Assembly: GCA_946222495.1 (NCBI GenBank)
Contig: CAMICF010000065.1
Span: 1-13,244 of the forward strand
Source of the DNA: an uncultured Janibacter sp.
GTDB lineage: Bacteria > Actinomycetota > Actinomycetes > Actinomycetales > Dermatophilaceae
Length of the DNA: 13,244 bases
Direction of reading: 5' to 3'
Part shown: in pieces, positions 1 to 6,082 of the stretch
Layout of the letters: the number at the start of each line of letters is the position of its first letter
Numbering within the stretch: the first letter of the stretch is position 1
The notes under the pieces: generated by a model
What the model was told of the DNA's origin: nothing
The model's database searches: none
The model's input: only the letters and a program-made list of their open reading frames with translations
Translations under genes and position numbers: made by a program

Positions 1-2
1 CC

Positions 3-416
3 GCCGCCGATCGGATCGGCCGTGACCCGATCGCCCGGATCGTCGGGCGGGGCGCCTTCGCGCTCGACCCGCAGGAGTTCGGCTACGCCCCCGTCGAGGC
101 GGCGGGGATCGCCCTTCGTCGGGCGGGGATCGACTGGGCACAGGTGGGCGCCGTGGAGCTCAACGAGGCCTTCGCCGTCCAGTCCCTCGCCTGCGTCGAC
201 ACCTGGCTCGGGCAGGGCCTGCGCGACCCGGAGCTCGTCAACGGACGCGGCGGCGCGATCGCCATCGGCCACCCCCTGGGCGCCAGCGGCGGACGGGTCC
301 TCGGGACCCTCGCCGCGGTGCTGCGGGAGCGCGGCGAGCGGTACGGCGTCGCGGCCATCTGCATCGGTGTCGGCCAGGGGCTGGCCGTCGTCCTCGAGAA
401 CCCCGAGGCATCGTGA
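3..416 (+). CDS. pcaF: Thiolase (acetyl-CoA acetyltransferase / 3-oxoadipyl-CoA thiolase), C-terminal part
   Basis: This is the 3' end of a thiolase; the start lies before the window. The reading frame is open from base 3 to the TGA at 414-416. Visible family motifs are NEAFA (from base 162), IGHPLGASGGR with the catalytic His at 270-272, and CIGVGQGLA near the end with the second catalytic Cys at 360-362. The nucleophilic Cys would be upstream and is not seen. Thiolases cleave 3-oxoacyl-CoA with CoA. The two CoA-transferase subunits that follow, coupled by a GTGA overlap, suggest the substrate is 3-oxoadipyl-CoA, giving succinyl-CoA and acetyl-CoA in the beta-ketoadipate pathway. That assignment is inferred from context; a general acetyl-CoA acetyltransferase working with an acetoacetate or succinyl-CoA transferase is the alternative. 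The fold and family are secure. Confidence 0.9.
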   Translation, partial: AADRIGRDPIARIVGRGAFALDPQEFGYAPVEAAGIALRRAGIDWAQVGAVELNEAFAVQSLACVDTWLGQGLRDPELVNGRGGAIAIGHPLGASGGRVLGTLAAVLRERGERYGVAAICIGVGQGLAVVLENPEAS

Positions 417-1108
417 CCGCGACCCGCATCCTCGCCACGGTCGACGAGGCCGTCGCCGGGATCGAGGACGGCAGCACCGTCCTCGTCGGCGGCTTCGGGA
501 TGGCCGGCATGCCCGTCGACCTCGTCGACGGGCTCATCCGCCAGGGGGCGAAGGACCTGACGGTCGTGAGCAACAATGCCGGCAACGGCGAGGTCGGGCT
601 CGCGGCGCTGCTGCAGGCGGGCCGCGTGCGCCGGGTGATCTGCTCCTTCCCCCGGCAGCCCGACTCCTACGTCTTCGACGAGCTCTACCGCTCGGGCCGG
701 ATCGAGCTCGAGGTCGTCCCGCAGGGCAACCTCGCCGAGCGGATGCGGGCCGCCGGCGCCGGGATCGGGGCCTTCTTCAGCCCCACCGGGGTCGGCACGA
801 TGCTCACCGAGGGCAAGGAGACCCGGACCATCGACGGCCGTGAGTACGCCCTCGAGTACCCGATACGCGCCGACGTCGCGCTCATCAGCGCCCACCGGGC
901 GGACCGGATGGGCAACCTCGTCTACCGCAAGACCGCCCGCAACTTCGGCCCGGTCATGGCCACCGCGGCCACGCGGACCATCGCCCAGGTGACCGAGGTC
1001 GTCGCCACCGGGGAGCTCGACCCCGAGGCCGTCGTCACCCCGAGCATCTTCGTCGACGACGTGGTGCGCGTCGGCGCCCGTCACCACACCGTCCAGGGAG
1101 CCAGCTGA
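413..1108 (+). CDS. pcaI: 3-oxoacid (probably 3-oxoadipate) CoA-transferase, subunit A
   Basis: This 231-residue protein is the alpha subunit of a class I CoA-transferase. With subunit B it moves CoA from succinyl-CoA to 3-oxoadipate in the cytoplasm. The N-terminus has the family's glycine-rich GGFGMAGMPVDLVDGL stretch (about residues 26-41), followed by VVSNNAGNGEVGL and, in the second half, FFSPTGVGTMLTEGKE. The length is normal for a separate A subunit. The start is a GTG at 413-415 whose last two bases form the thiolase stop (GTGA), so translation is probably coupled; no independent Shine-Dalgarno is needed. The stop overlaps the subunit B ATG by one base (TGATG). Acetoacetate CoA-transferase subunits look similar, but the PcaJ-like partner and adjacent thiolase favour PcaI. 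Confidence 0.88.
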   Translation: MTATRILATVDEAVAGIEDGSTVLVGGFGMAGMPVDLVDGLIRQGAKDLTVVSNNAGNGEVGLAALLQAGRVRRVICSFPRQPDSYVFDELYRSGRIELEVVPQGNLAERMRAAGAGIGAFFSPTGVGTMLTEGKETRTIDGREYALEYPIRADVALISAHRADRMGNLVYRKTARNFGPVMATAATRTIAQVTEVVATGELDPEAVVTPSIFVDDVVRVGARHHTVQGAS

Positions 1109-1740
1109 TGCCGCTGTCCACCGACGAGCTCGCCGCGGTCGTCGCCCGGGACATCCCGGCGCACTCCTACGTCAACCTCGGCATCGGCCAGCCGACGAAG
1201 GTCGCCGGTCACCTGTCCACCGAGGCCGGCATCGTGCTCCACACCGAGAACGGCATGCTCAACATGGGCCCGGCCGCAGCGGGCGACGAGGTCGACCCCG
1301 ACCTGACGAATGCCGGCAAGGTGCCGGTCACCGAGCTGCCCGGGGCCTCCTACTTCCACCACGCGGACTCCTTCATGATGATGCGGGGCGGGCACCTCGA
1401 CGTCTGCGTCCTCGGGGCCTTCCAGGTGTCGACGACCGGTGACCTCGCCAACTGGCACACCGGTGCCGACGACGCCATCCCCGCCGTCGGTGGGGCGATG
1501 GACCTCGCGATCGGCGCCCGTCAGGTCTTCGTCATGATGCGGCTCCTCGACAAGCAGGGGACGCCCAAGCTCGTCCCCGAGTGCACGTACCCGCTGACCG
1601 GGATCGGGTGCGTCAGCCGGGTCTACAGCGACCTCGCGGTCATCGACGTGGGCCCGGAGGGCGCGAGGGTCCGGGAGACCTTCGGCGTCGGGGTGGACGA
1701 GCTGAGCGAGCGGCTCGGGGTCCCGCTGACGCAGGGGTGA
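1108..1740 (+). CDS. pcaJ: 3-oxoacid (probably 3-oxoadipate) CoA-transferase, subunit B
   Basis: This 210-residue beta subunit carries the catalytic glutamate of class I CoA-transferases, E47 in HTENGML, which forms the covalent glutamyl-CoA intermediate. Other diagnostic stretches are YVNLGIGQPTKVA (21-33), FHHADSFMMMRGGHLDVCVL, ANWHTGADDAIPAVGGAMDL, GARQVFVMM and KLVPECTYPLTG. These match what I recall of PcaJ more closely than acetoacetate transferases. The ATG shares its A with the subunit A stop codon, so the heterodimer is made from one coupled message. The gene ends only 4 bp before the end of the convergent ankyrin gene, which leaves no room for a separate terminator. It is probably the last gene of the operon. 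Confidence 0.9.
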   Translation: MPLSTDELAAVVARDIPAHSYVNLGIGQPTKVAGHLSTEAGIVLHTENGMLNMGPAAAGDEVDPDLTNAGKVPVTELPGASYFHHADSFMMMRGGHLDVCVLGAFQVSTTGDLANWHTGADDAIPAVGGAMDLAIGARQVFVMMRLLDKQGTPKLVPECTYPLTGIGCVSRVYSDLAVIDVGPEGARVRETFGVGVDELSERLGVPLTQG

Positions 1741-1744
1741 GCCC

Positions 1745-2149
1745 TCAGGTGGGCGGCAGCAGGTCCGTCTGCTCGAACATCTCCGCGGTCTGCCGCGCGG
1801 TCGGCTGACCGAGGTCGGGGTCGGCGCGGTGCTCGAGGAGGGCTGCGACGACCTCCGGCTCGGCCTTGAAGACCGCTCCCGCGAGGGGCGACTGGCCCCG
1901 GTTGTTGAGCCGGTCGACGTCGGCGCCCCGCTCGGCGAGGGCGCGGACGAGGGGGGCATGACCGTGGTAGGCGGCGAGCATGAGCAGGGTGTTTCCGGCG
2001 GGGTCGGCGAGGTCGGGCGGAGCGCCGGCGTCGACGTAGGCGGCGACCCGCTCGATCTGTCCCTCGCGGGCCCAGTCGAAGAGCTGGTGCGCCAGCTCGA
2101 CGACCTCCTCGGTGCGGTCGTCGGGGCCGGGCTCGGGGTGCTCGCTCAT
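1745..2149 (-). CDS. Small ankyrin-repeat protein
   Basis: This 134-residue soluble protein is built mostly of ankyrin repeats. About residues 20-50 form an imperfect repeat (HQLFDWAREGQIERVAAYVDAG). Residues 51-80 are a clear consensus repeat with GNTLLMLAAYHGH, and 84-113 form a third (RGQSPLAGAVFKAEPEVV). Ankyrin repeats bind protein partners; no catalytic domain is present, so its partner and role are unknown. I chose the ATG at 2149 because the frame upstream of it has no ankyrin likeness and runs through the divergent promoter region. It is transcribed toward the CoA-transferase genes and is divergent from the DUF664 gene. A 13-bp perfect palindrome lies just upstream. The short acidic N-terminus has no signal peptide. 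Confidence 0.85.
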   Translation of the reverse strand: MSEHPEPGPDDRTEEVVELAHQLFDWAREGQIERVAAYVDAGAPPDLADPAGNTLLMLAAYHGHAPLVRALAERGADVDRLNNRGQSPLAGAVFKAEPEVVAALLEHRADPDLGQPTARQTAEMFEQTDLLPPT

Positions 2150-2166
2150 GCCCCCAGTGTGGCCTG

Positions 2167-2179
2167 TCGAAGGCTTCGA
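2167..2179. promoter_or_regulatory. Perfect 13-bp palindrome between divergent genes (operator candidate)
   Basis: TCGAAGGCTTCGA is a perfect inverted repeat of two 6-bp arms around one central base. It is centred in the 73-bp gap between the ankyrin start (2149) and the DUF664 start (2223), so one dimeric regulator could control both genes. No regulator gene is adjacent and no binding data are available. Confidence 0.35.
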
Positions 2180-2222
2180 TAACCCGTTGCCGCCGGCACC
2201 GGACCGGAGGACGATCACTGGG

Positions 2223-2759
2223 GTGAGCTCTCCAGCAGACCGATGGACCGTGGCGACCGTCTACCCCGACATGTGGGTCGACCCCGACGACGACCCGCGC
2301 AACAACGACGCCCCGAGCCCGGACGGTGAGCTGGCCACCTACCTCGACTACCTCGACGCCTACCGGCTCACGCTCCTCATGAAGTGCGACGGCCTCGACC
2401 CGGAGCAGCTCGCCCGACGCTCGGTACCGCCGTCGACGATGTCGCTGCTCGGGCTCGTCCGGCACCTCGCCGAGGTGGAGCGCGACTGGCTCGGTGACCC
2501 GCAGCCCCCGCTGTACGGCGAGGACGACGACGCCGACTTCCTCGGGGCCGTCGCCGACCCTGACGTCGTCGAGGAGGCCTTCGCGGACCTGGCCCGCGAG
2601 CAGGCCGCCGCGGACGAGCTCCTCGCCGGCGATCGGGACCTCGGCGAACGGCTCGGTGACGGGACCTCCCTCCGCGAACTGTGGGTGCAGGAGTACGCCC
2701 GGCACTGCGGTCACGCCGACCTGCTCCGCGAGTGCGTGGACGGCCGCGTCGGTCAGTGA
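2223..2759 (+). CDS. DUF664 / DinB-fold metal-dependent protein (mycothiol-transferase-like)
   Basis: This 178-residue protein belongs to the DUF664 branch of the DinB/YfiT four-helix-bundle superfamily. These are cytoplasmic proteins, several of which use a three-histidine metal site for thiol (mycothiol or bacillithiol) transfer. The three expected histidines are visible: H81 in LLGLVRHLAEVERDW, and H161 and H164 in EYARHCGHADLLREC. The C-terminus DGRVGQ is also typical. I chose the GTG at 2223 because GGAGG at 2206-2210 sits 12 bases before it; an ATG at 2271 (residue 17) would also retain the whole domain. The residues before DGELATYLDYL are acidic and not conserved in the family as I know it. 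The gene is convergent with the AlkZ-like gene across 54 bp. Substrate is unknown. It is unrelated to the Y-family polymerase DinB later in the window. Confidence 0.85.
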   Translation: MSSPADRWTVATVYPDMWVDPDDDPRNNDAPSPDGELATYLDYLDAYRLTLLMKCDGLDPEQLARRSVPPSTMSLLGLVRHLAEVERDWLGDPQPPLYGEDDDADFLGAVADPDVVEEAFADLAREQAAADELLAGDRDLGERLGDGTSLRELWVQEYARHCGHADLLRECVDGRVGQ

Positions 2760-2813
2760 TGCGGGCGGTCAGCGGCGCGCACGACCTCAAGCAGATGCGG
2801 CCTGGTTGGGCGG

Positions 2814-4004
2814 TCAGGGCAGGTTGTCGCCCTTCATCAGCGCGGACGCATAGACGTTGGTGATCCGCACGCCGTCGAGCCAGGCGGTGAGCCGGTCCGC
2901 CTCGGTGGCCAGGGCGGACCTCCCTTCGCTCCCGATGTCGAGAGCCGGGCACTCGACGACCGACACGACACCGTCCTCGTCCTGCACCCACGCACCGACG
3001 ATGCGTCCGTCCCACCACGCGGTCGTGCCGCCGTTGCCGTTGGAGTCGAAGAGGAGGGCGCGGCGGTCCTCGTCGAGGTAGTGGCCGCGCTCCTTCCAGC
3101 CCATCGTCGTCGGGTCGAGGGTGGGGAGCAGGGCCGCCCACGGCTCGACCTCCGCTGCCGGCTCGACGTCCTCCGGGAGCAGCCAGCCGGTCCGGTCCCG
3201 CTCGAGCCGCACCTCGACGGCGTCGACCGCCTCGAGGGCAGCGCGGGTCGCTCCCTTCGTTGCGCCGAGCCACCACTGGACGTCCTCGAGGGTGCCGGGA
3301 CCGAAGGTACGCAGCCACCGTCGGACGAGCTCCGCGTAGCCCTCGGGCGAAGGGAGGGGCGTCACCTCCTCGCCGAGCCAGTCCCGCATGAGCGTCCAGG
3401 CGGGCTTGGACAGGCGCCAGTGACCGGCATTGGGGCCGCGGACGATCCGGCCCTCCGCGCCGAGCCAGGTGAGCACCCGAGGGGCGAGGTTGAAGGTGCC
3501 GCCGTACTTCTTGCCCTCGTTGATGGTGATCGACCCGGAGAGCTCCGGCAGGTCCTCGCGCAGCTGCTTGGCGGTCATCGGCGCGGACCCGGAGAGGCGT
3601 GCCATGACGGCCTCGCCCGCGGTGGCGAGCCAGGCCTCACCGTCATCGGCGATGCCGTGCCTGCGGGCGTCCTTGGCGATGAGCCGGTGCTGCTCGCCGG
3701 CGACCCGGGCGGAGGCGCTGCCGAGCACCGCCGGCAGGAGGTCGAGGGGGACGGCGAACATCGTCCGTCGCATCGCGAGCTGCTTGACGACCGTGCGATC
3801 CCGGTGGAGGGCGTGGTCCACGTCCTCCGGCGTGAGGCCCTCGGTCCGAGCGCCCACCGCGAGGTGGACGGTCGCCGCCTCGGTCGCGTGGAGGACGGTC
3901 ATCGCCCGGGCGGTCGCCAGCGTGTCCGGCAGTCGGTGGGCCGGGTGGAGGCCGTGTCGGACGGCGAGCCGCGCGCGGCGCTCGCCGTCCTCGACGAGTC
4001 GCAT
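2814..4004 (-). CDS. AlkZ/YcaQ-like winged-helix DNA-binding protein (HTH_42 family)
   Basis: This 396-residue protein has the architecture of the AlkZ/YcaQ (HTH_42) family, whose characterised members are DNA glycosylases that unhook bulky alkylated bases and interstrand cross-links. Diagnostic parts are QLAMRRTMFAVPLDLLP (about 74-90), the winged-helix segments through the middle (for example PEGYAELVRRWLRTFGPGT) and DPTTMGWKERGHYLDE in the C-terminal third. In characterised glycosylases a Q-x-Q motif lies near residues 37-39; here the aligned place reads H39-A40-T41, so classical glycosylase activity is uncertain. The ATG overlaps the stop of the methyltransferase gene by one base (TGATG), so the two are co-transcribed and probably coupled. 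Many actinobacterial homologues are annotated only as winged helix DNA-binding domain protein. Confidence 0.85.
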   Translation of the reverse strand: MRLVEDGERRARLAVRHGLHPAHRLPDTLATARAMTVLHATEAATVHLAVGARTEGLTPEDVDHALHRDRTVVKQLAMRRTMFAVPLDLLPAVLGSASARVAGEQHRLIAKDARRHGIADDGEAWLATAGEAVMARLSGSAPMTAKQLREDLPELSGSITINEGKKYGGTFNLAPRVLTWLGAEGRIVRGPNAGHWRLSKPAWTLMRDWLGEEVTPLPSPEGYAELVRRWLRTFGPGTLEDVQWWLGATKGATRAALEAVDAVEVRLERDRTGWLLPEDVEPAAEVEPWAALLPTLDPTTMGWKERGHYLDEDRRALLFDSNGNGGTTAWWDGRIVGAWVQDEDGVVSVVECPALDIGSEGRSALATEADRLTAWLDGVRITNVYASALMKGDNLP

Positions 4005-4621
4005 CAGGCGCGGCGGGCCACGGCGAGGAAGATCGAGAAGTCCCGACCGTTCTTCTCGATCGAGCCGCAGTCACCGACCCGGACGTCGGTGAAGCCGGCC
4101 GCCTCGAGCCGAGTGGTCAGGTCCGCCCGGGAGAAGCCGTGGTAGCCGTCGAAGTCGTGGTCGTGGAAGCCGCCGCCCTCGCTGTCGAGGTCGGCGATCG
4201 CGAGGTGCCCGCCGGGGTCGAGGACCTCGGCGAAGCGGGCGAGCACCGTGTCGAGCTGGCGCACGTGGTGCATGACCATCGAGGTGACGACGAGGTCGAA
4301 GCGGTCCGTCGGTGCTGGCTGGGACTCGAGATCGATGTCCCAGACGCGGGTGGGCGAAGGGAGACTCCCCGCCTCGACCTTGTCCACCAGGGCCTGGCGC
4401 ATGCCGGCGGAGGTGTCGGCGAGCGTCACCTCCGCGTCGGGGAGCTCCTCGAGGAGGGCGATCGTCACCAGACCGGTGCCCGCGCCGTACTCGAGGAGAC
4501 GGGTCCGCGGCGCCGGGGGGACGGCCGAGGTGATCGCGGCCGCGACCTCACCCGACTGCCGCACCTTGTCGGGGTCGTCGTCCCAGGTCGCTGCCTTGTC
4601 GTCGAAGTGCTCGTTGCCCAT
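4004..4621 (-). CDS. Class I SAM-dependent methyltransferase
   Basis: This 205-residue protein is a Rossmann-fold methyltransferase. SAM-binding motif I is LLEYGAGTGLVTI (42-54), the acidic ribose-binding residue is D69 at the end of strand 2 (AEVTLADTSAG), and FDLVVTSMVMHHV (108-120) and LDPGGHLAIADLD (134-146) follow in the usual order. The N-terminal FDDKAATWDDDPDKV is typical of small-molecule methyltransferases of this type. The substrate cannot be read from the sequence. The ATG at 4621 is the first residue with family likeness; the 36 codons open before it cross the inverted repeat of the mobile element. No good Shine-Dalgarno is visible. The start lies only 20 bp from the left end of that element, so the gene's original promoter may have been separated from it. 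It is coupled to the AlkZ-like gene downstream. Confidence 0.88.
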   Translation of the reverse strand: MGNEHFDDKAATWDDDPDKVRQSGEVAAAITSAVPPAPRTRLLEYGAGTGLVTIALLEELPDAEVTLADTSAGMRQALVDKVEAGSLPSPTRVWDIDLESQPAPTDRFDLVVTSMVMHHVRQLDTVLARFAEVLDPGGHLAIADLDSEGGGFHDHDFDGYHGFSRADLTTRLEAAGFTDVRVGDCGSIEKNGRDFSIFLAVARRA

Positions 4622-4641
4622 GGAGGCAGTCTGCCGGAGGT

Positions 4642-4677
4642 GTGCACGGAAGGGCCTCCTGGTGCAGAAGGTGGCGA
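4642..4677 (+). repeat. Left terminal inverted repeat (candidate)
   Basis: These 36 bases match the reverse complement of 8242-8277 at 29 positions. Exact shared blocks are GTGCAC, AGGGCCTCCT, GTGCA and GGTGGCGA. The first 25 bases are also a weak palindrome (TGCA at both sides). CCGGAGGT immediately outside, at 4634-4641, resembles the reverse complement of ACCGCCGG at 8280-8287, so the repeat may extend outward with a 2-base gap. Confidence 0.55.
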
Positions 4678-4680
4678 AAT

Positions 4681-4806
4681 TCAAAAATGCCACGACCGCT
4701 GGCCCTTTGTCGGCCCAAAAATGGAGCACTCAGGCCTCCCGCCCGAGGGACCGAGAGGCTCGGGTGGACCACCATCAAGGCGCCGAAGAGCCCGTGAGGG
4801 GTTCAT
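4681..4806 (-). CDS. Possible 41-residue small ORF (doubtful)
   Basis: This short ORF starts at an ATG at 4806 with GGAG about ten bases upstream and ends at a TGA just inside the left inverted repeat. The peptide begins MNPSRALRRLDGG and ends GPTKGQRSWHF. It has no recognisable domain, signal peptide or membrane segment. It is listed because it is the only minus-strand ORF with a plausible ribosome site in this otherwise gene-free end of the element. It could equally be a chance ORF or a relic of a longer gene. Confidence 0.15.
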   Translation of the reverse strand: MNPSRALRRLDGGPPEPLGPSGGRPECSIFGPTKGQRSWHF

Positions 4807-4815
4807 CGGGGCTCT
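4787..4815 (-). terminator. Weak stem-loop downstream of the DUF4037 gene
   Basis: AGAGCCC (4787-4793) pairs with GGGCTCT (4809-4815), a 7-bp stem with a 15-base loop, about 130 bp downstream of the DUF4037 stop. There is no T-tract on the minus strand after the stem (TCGGCGCC follows), so if it terminates transcription it is not a classical intrinsic terminator. Confidence 0.2.
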
Positions 4816-4942
4816 CCAAAATCGAATAATTAATCACCGACCTGAGGTTGTAGAGCTACGTCGGCTGTCGCATGAAGCTGCGAGGCGCTCAAGGAGGAGC
4901 TGGAATTAGTGGACAGCCTGCGTATCAAGACCGCGCGTATTC

Positions 4943-6007
4943 CTAACGCTGGGGGCCACGTTCTCCGACGGTGGCGGCCGAGCGATGTTCGGGGCTGACA
5001 AGGACGTCAACGTTGTCGGTTCGCTGGTCGATGCCGCCGAGTCCGACGGGAAGCTCTCGGACGGTGGGGTCCGCGATGGAGTCCATGAGTGTCGTGACCA
5101 GCGATTGCTCGATCTGCAGGTATGGCCTGTCCCAGAAGGGCACCACGACGGGGCTGGATGTCGGCAGTCCCACTTCGGACTGGAAGTTCGCCAGATGCTC
5201 CAGAGCTTCGCGGAGCGCATCACTGCGGTCTTGCCATTGACTTGCCGCGACGGCTGTCTGGAGGTCGCGTGCGATCTTCCCCGCGACTGCGAGCTCGCTG
5301 AACATGGTGCCGCGCCACTTTGAGTAGGGCTGCCAAACTCGGGAGAGCGTGAAAGCCAGGTGAACTGCGATTTCCACGAGTCGGGCTGCAATCGTTCGTG
5401 AGCCCAACTCGTCGCCACGATCGCCGGCTCGCGCCATCAGTGGGAGCTCCTGGTCGAGGCGTCGCCAATCGCAGGCAACGACGTAACGCCAGATGTCGTC
5501 GGGGTACCACGTCAGGGCCTGCCGGAGCCGCGTCAGTTCGCCGACCTGGTCTCTGAAGACTTCGCCTGCGACGACCTCCAGTGCGGCCTGGCCCGACAGC
5601 GAGAGCCAATCGGAAGTCGTAACACTGCGGGTGGGATCGAAGCCGAGTCGATCGTGTGCAAATTTCGTCGGGGTTGTGACGTCGATGCCGAGCCGGGTTG
5701 CTTGCTGGCCAGTGAAGGCGAACCGAACAGGGCGTCCCTGGTAAGAGTCGGGGAGGTACCGGTCGAGCGCAGACAAAACGATCGGTACGTCGCTCTTGGA
5801 GACGAACAACTGGAGTCTGAGCCCCCAGTCGTGATCCTGTGACATGGCGTCGTCCAAACCGAGCACCTCAGAGCCGGCACCGACACGGGCTGCCGCATAG
5901 GGAAGGCCCTGACACCGTGCATCCAGGAGTGGCTCGACTACGTCAGCGAAGTACTCGCGTGCGAGCGCAAGTCCGCGCCCTGGGCGGTTCGAATAGTCAG
6001 GCGGCAC
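4943..6007 (-). CDS. DUF4037 protein, nucleotidyltransferase-like
   Basis: This 354-residue protein has the DUF4037 layout. The N-terminal part holds a nucleotidyltransferase-type active site: G45-S46-E47, then QDHDWG with D58 and D60 as the metal-binding pair. The middle contains GEVFRDQVGELTRLRQALTW and WYPDDIWRYVVACDWRRLDQ, and then RAGDRGDELGSRTIAARLVE and PYSKWRGTMFSELAVAG, all hallmarks of the family. The helical C-terminal half recalls kanamycin nucleotidyltransferase-like proteins. The family's substrate is unknown to me; transfer of a nucleotide to a small molecule, tRNA or protein is possible. The start is a GTG at 6007 without a clear Shine-Dalgarno; TATCGT six bases upstream would suit a leaderless transcript. 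Codon use is less GC-biased than in the flanking host genes. It follows the recombinase module by 75 bp on the same strand and is probably cargo of the element. Confidence 0.8.
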   Translation of the reverse strand: MPPDYSNRPGRGLALAREYFADVVEPLLDARCQGLPYAAARVGAGSEVLGLDDAMSQDHDWGLRLQLFVSKSDVPIVLSALDRYLPDSYQGRPVRFAFTGQQATRLGIDVTTPTKFAHDRLGFDPTRSVTTSDWLSLSGQAALEVVAGEVFRDQVGELTRLRQALTWYPDDIWRYVVACDWRRLDQELPLMARAGDRGDELGSRTIAARLVEIAVHLAFTLSRVWQPYSKWRGTMFSELAVAGKIARDLQTAVAASQWQDRSDALREALEHLANFQSEVGLPTSSPVVVPFWDRPYLQIEQSLVTTLMDSIADPTVRELPVGLGGIDQRTDNVDVLVSPEHRSAATVGERGPQR

Positions 6008-6041
6008 GAACGCACGATAGCGACGATCCCCGACGACCCGC

Positions 6042-6052
6042 CACTTGAAGTG
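6042..6052. promoter_or_regulatory. Perfect 11-bp palindrome upstream of the DUF4037 gene
   Basis: CACTTGAAGTG is a perfect inverted repeat (5-bp arms, one central base) 35 bp before the DUF4037 GTG and inside the 75-bp gap to the zinc-ribbon gene. On the minus strand TATCGT at 6019-6014 could be a -10 element. The element's own XRE-type protein is a candidate binder, by inference only. Confidence 0.25.
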
Positions 6053-6082
6053 AGCTGGACCAACGGGCCTTCGCGCGCGACG

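Larger units (their letters stand above)
4678..4942. other. Gene-poor left end of the element
   Basis: This stretch between the left inverted repeat and the DUF4037 stop has no convincing gene. It is AT-richer (for example CGAATAATTAATCACC near 4822-4837). It contains an 8-bp direct repeat CAAAAATG at 4682-4689 and 4716-4723, and a stem-loop AGAGCCC...GGGCTCT at 4787-4815. I see no tRNA. The doubtful 41-residue ORF at 4681-4806 lies inside it. Confidence 0.5.

Noticed and set aside
1740..1745. Intrinsic terminator between the CoA-transferase and ankyrin genes
   Set aside because: Only 4 bp separate the two stop codons and I see no stem-loop with a T-tract spanning them.
4629..4665. Target-site duplication flanking the element
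   Set aside because: The bases just outside (ending GGAGGT on the left, beginning GGACCG on the right) share only GGA/GGT-type similarity, too weak to call a duplication.
4795..4870. tRNA-like words (GGGGTTCATC, GTAGAGCTAC) suggesting a tRNA attachment site
   Set aside because: No cloverleaf could be formed; the T-loop consensus GTTCGA and a matching acceptor stem are absent on either strand.
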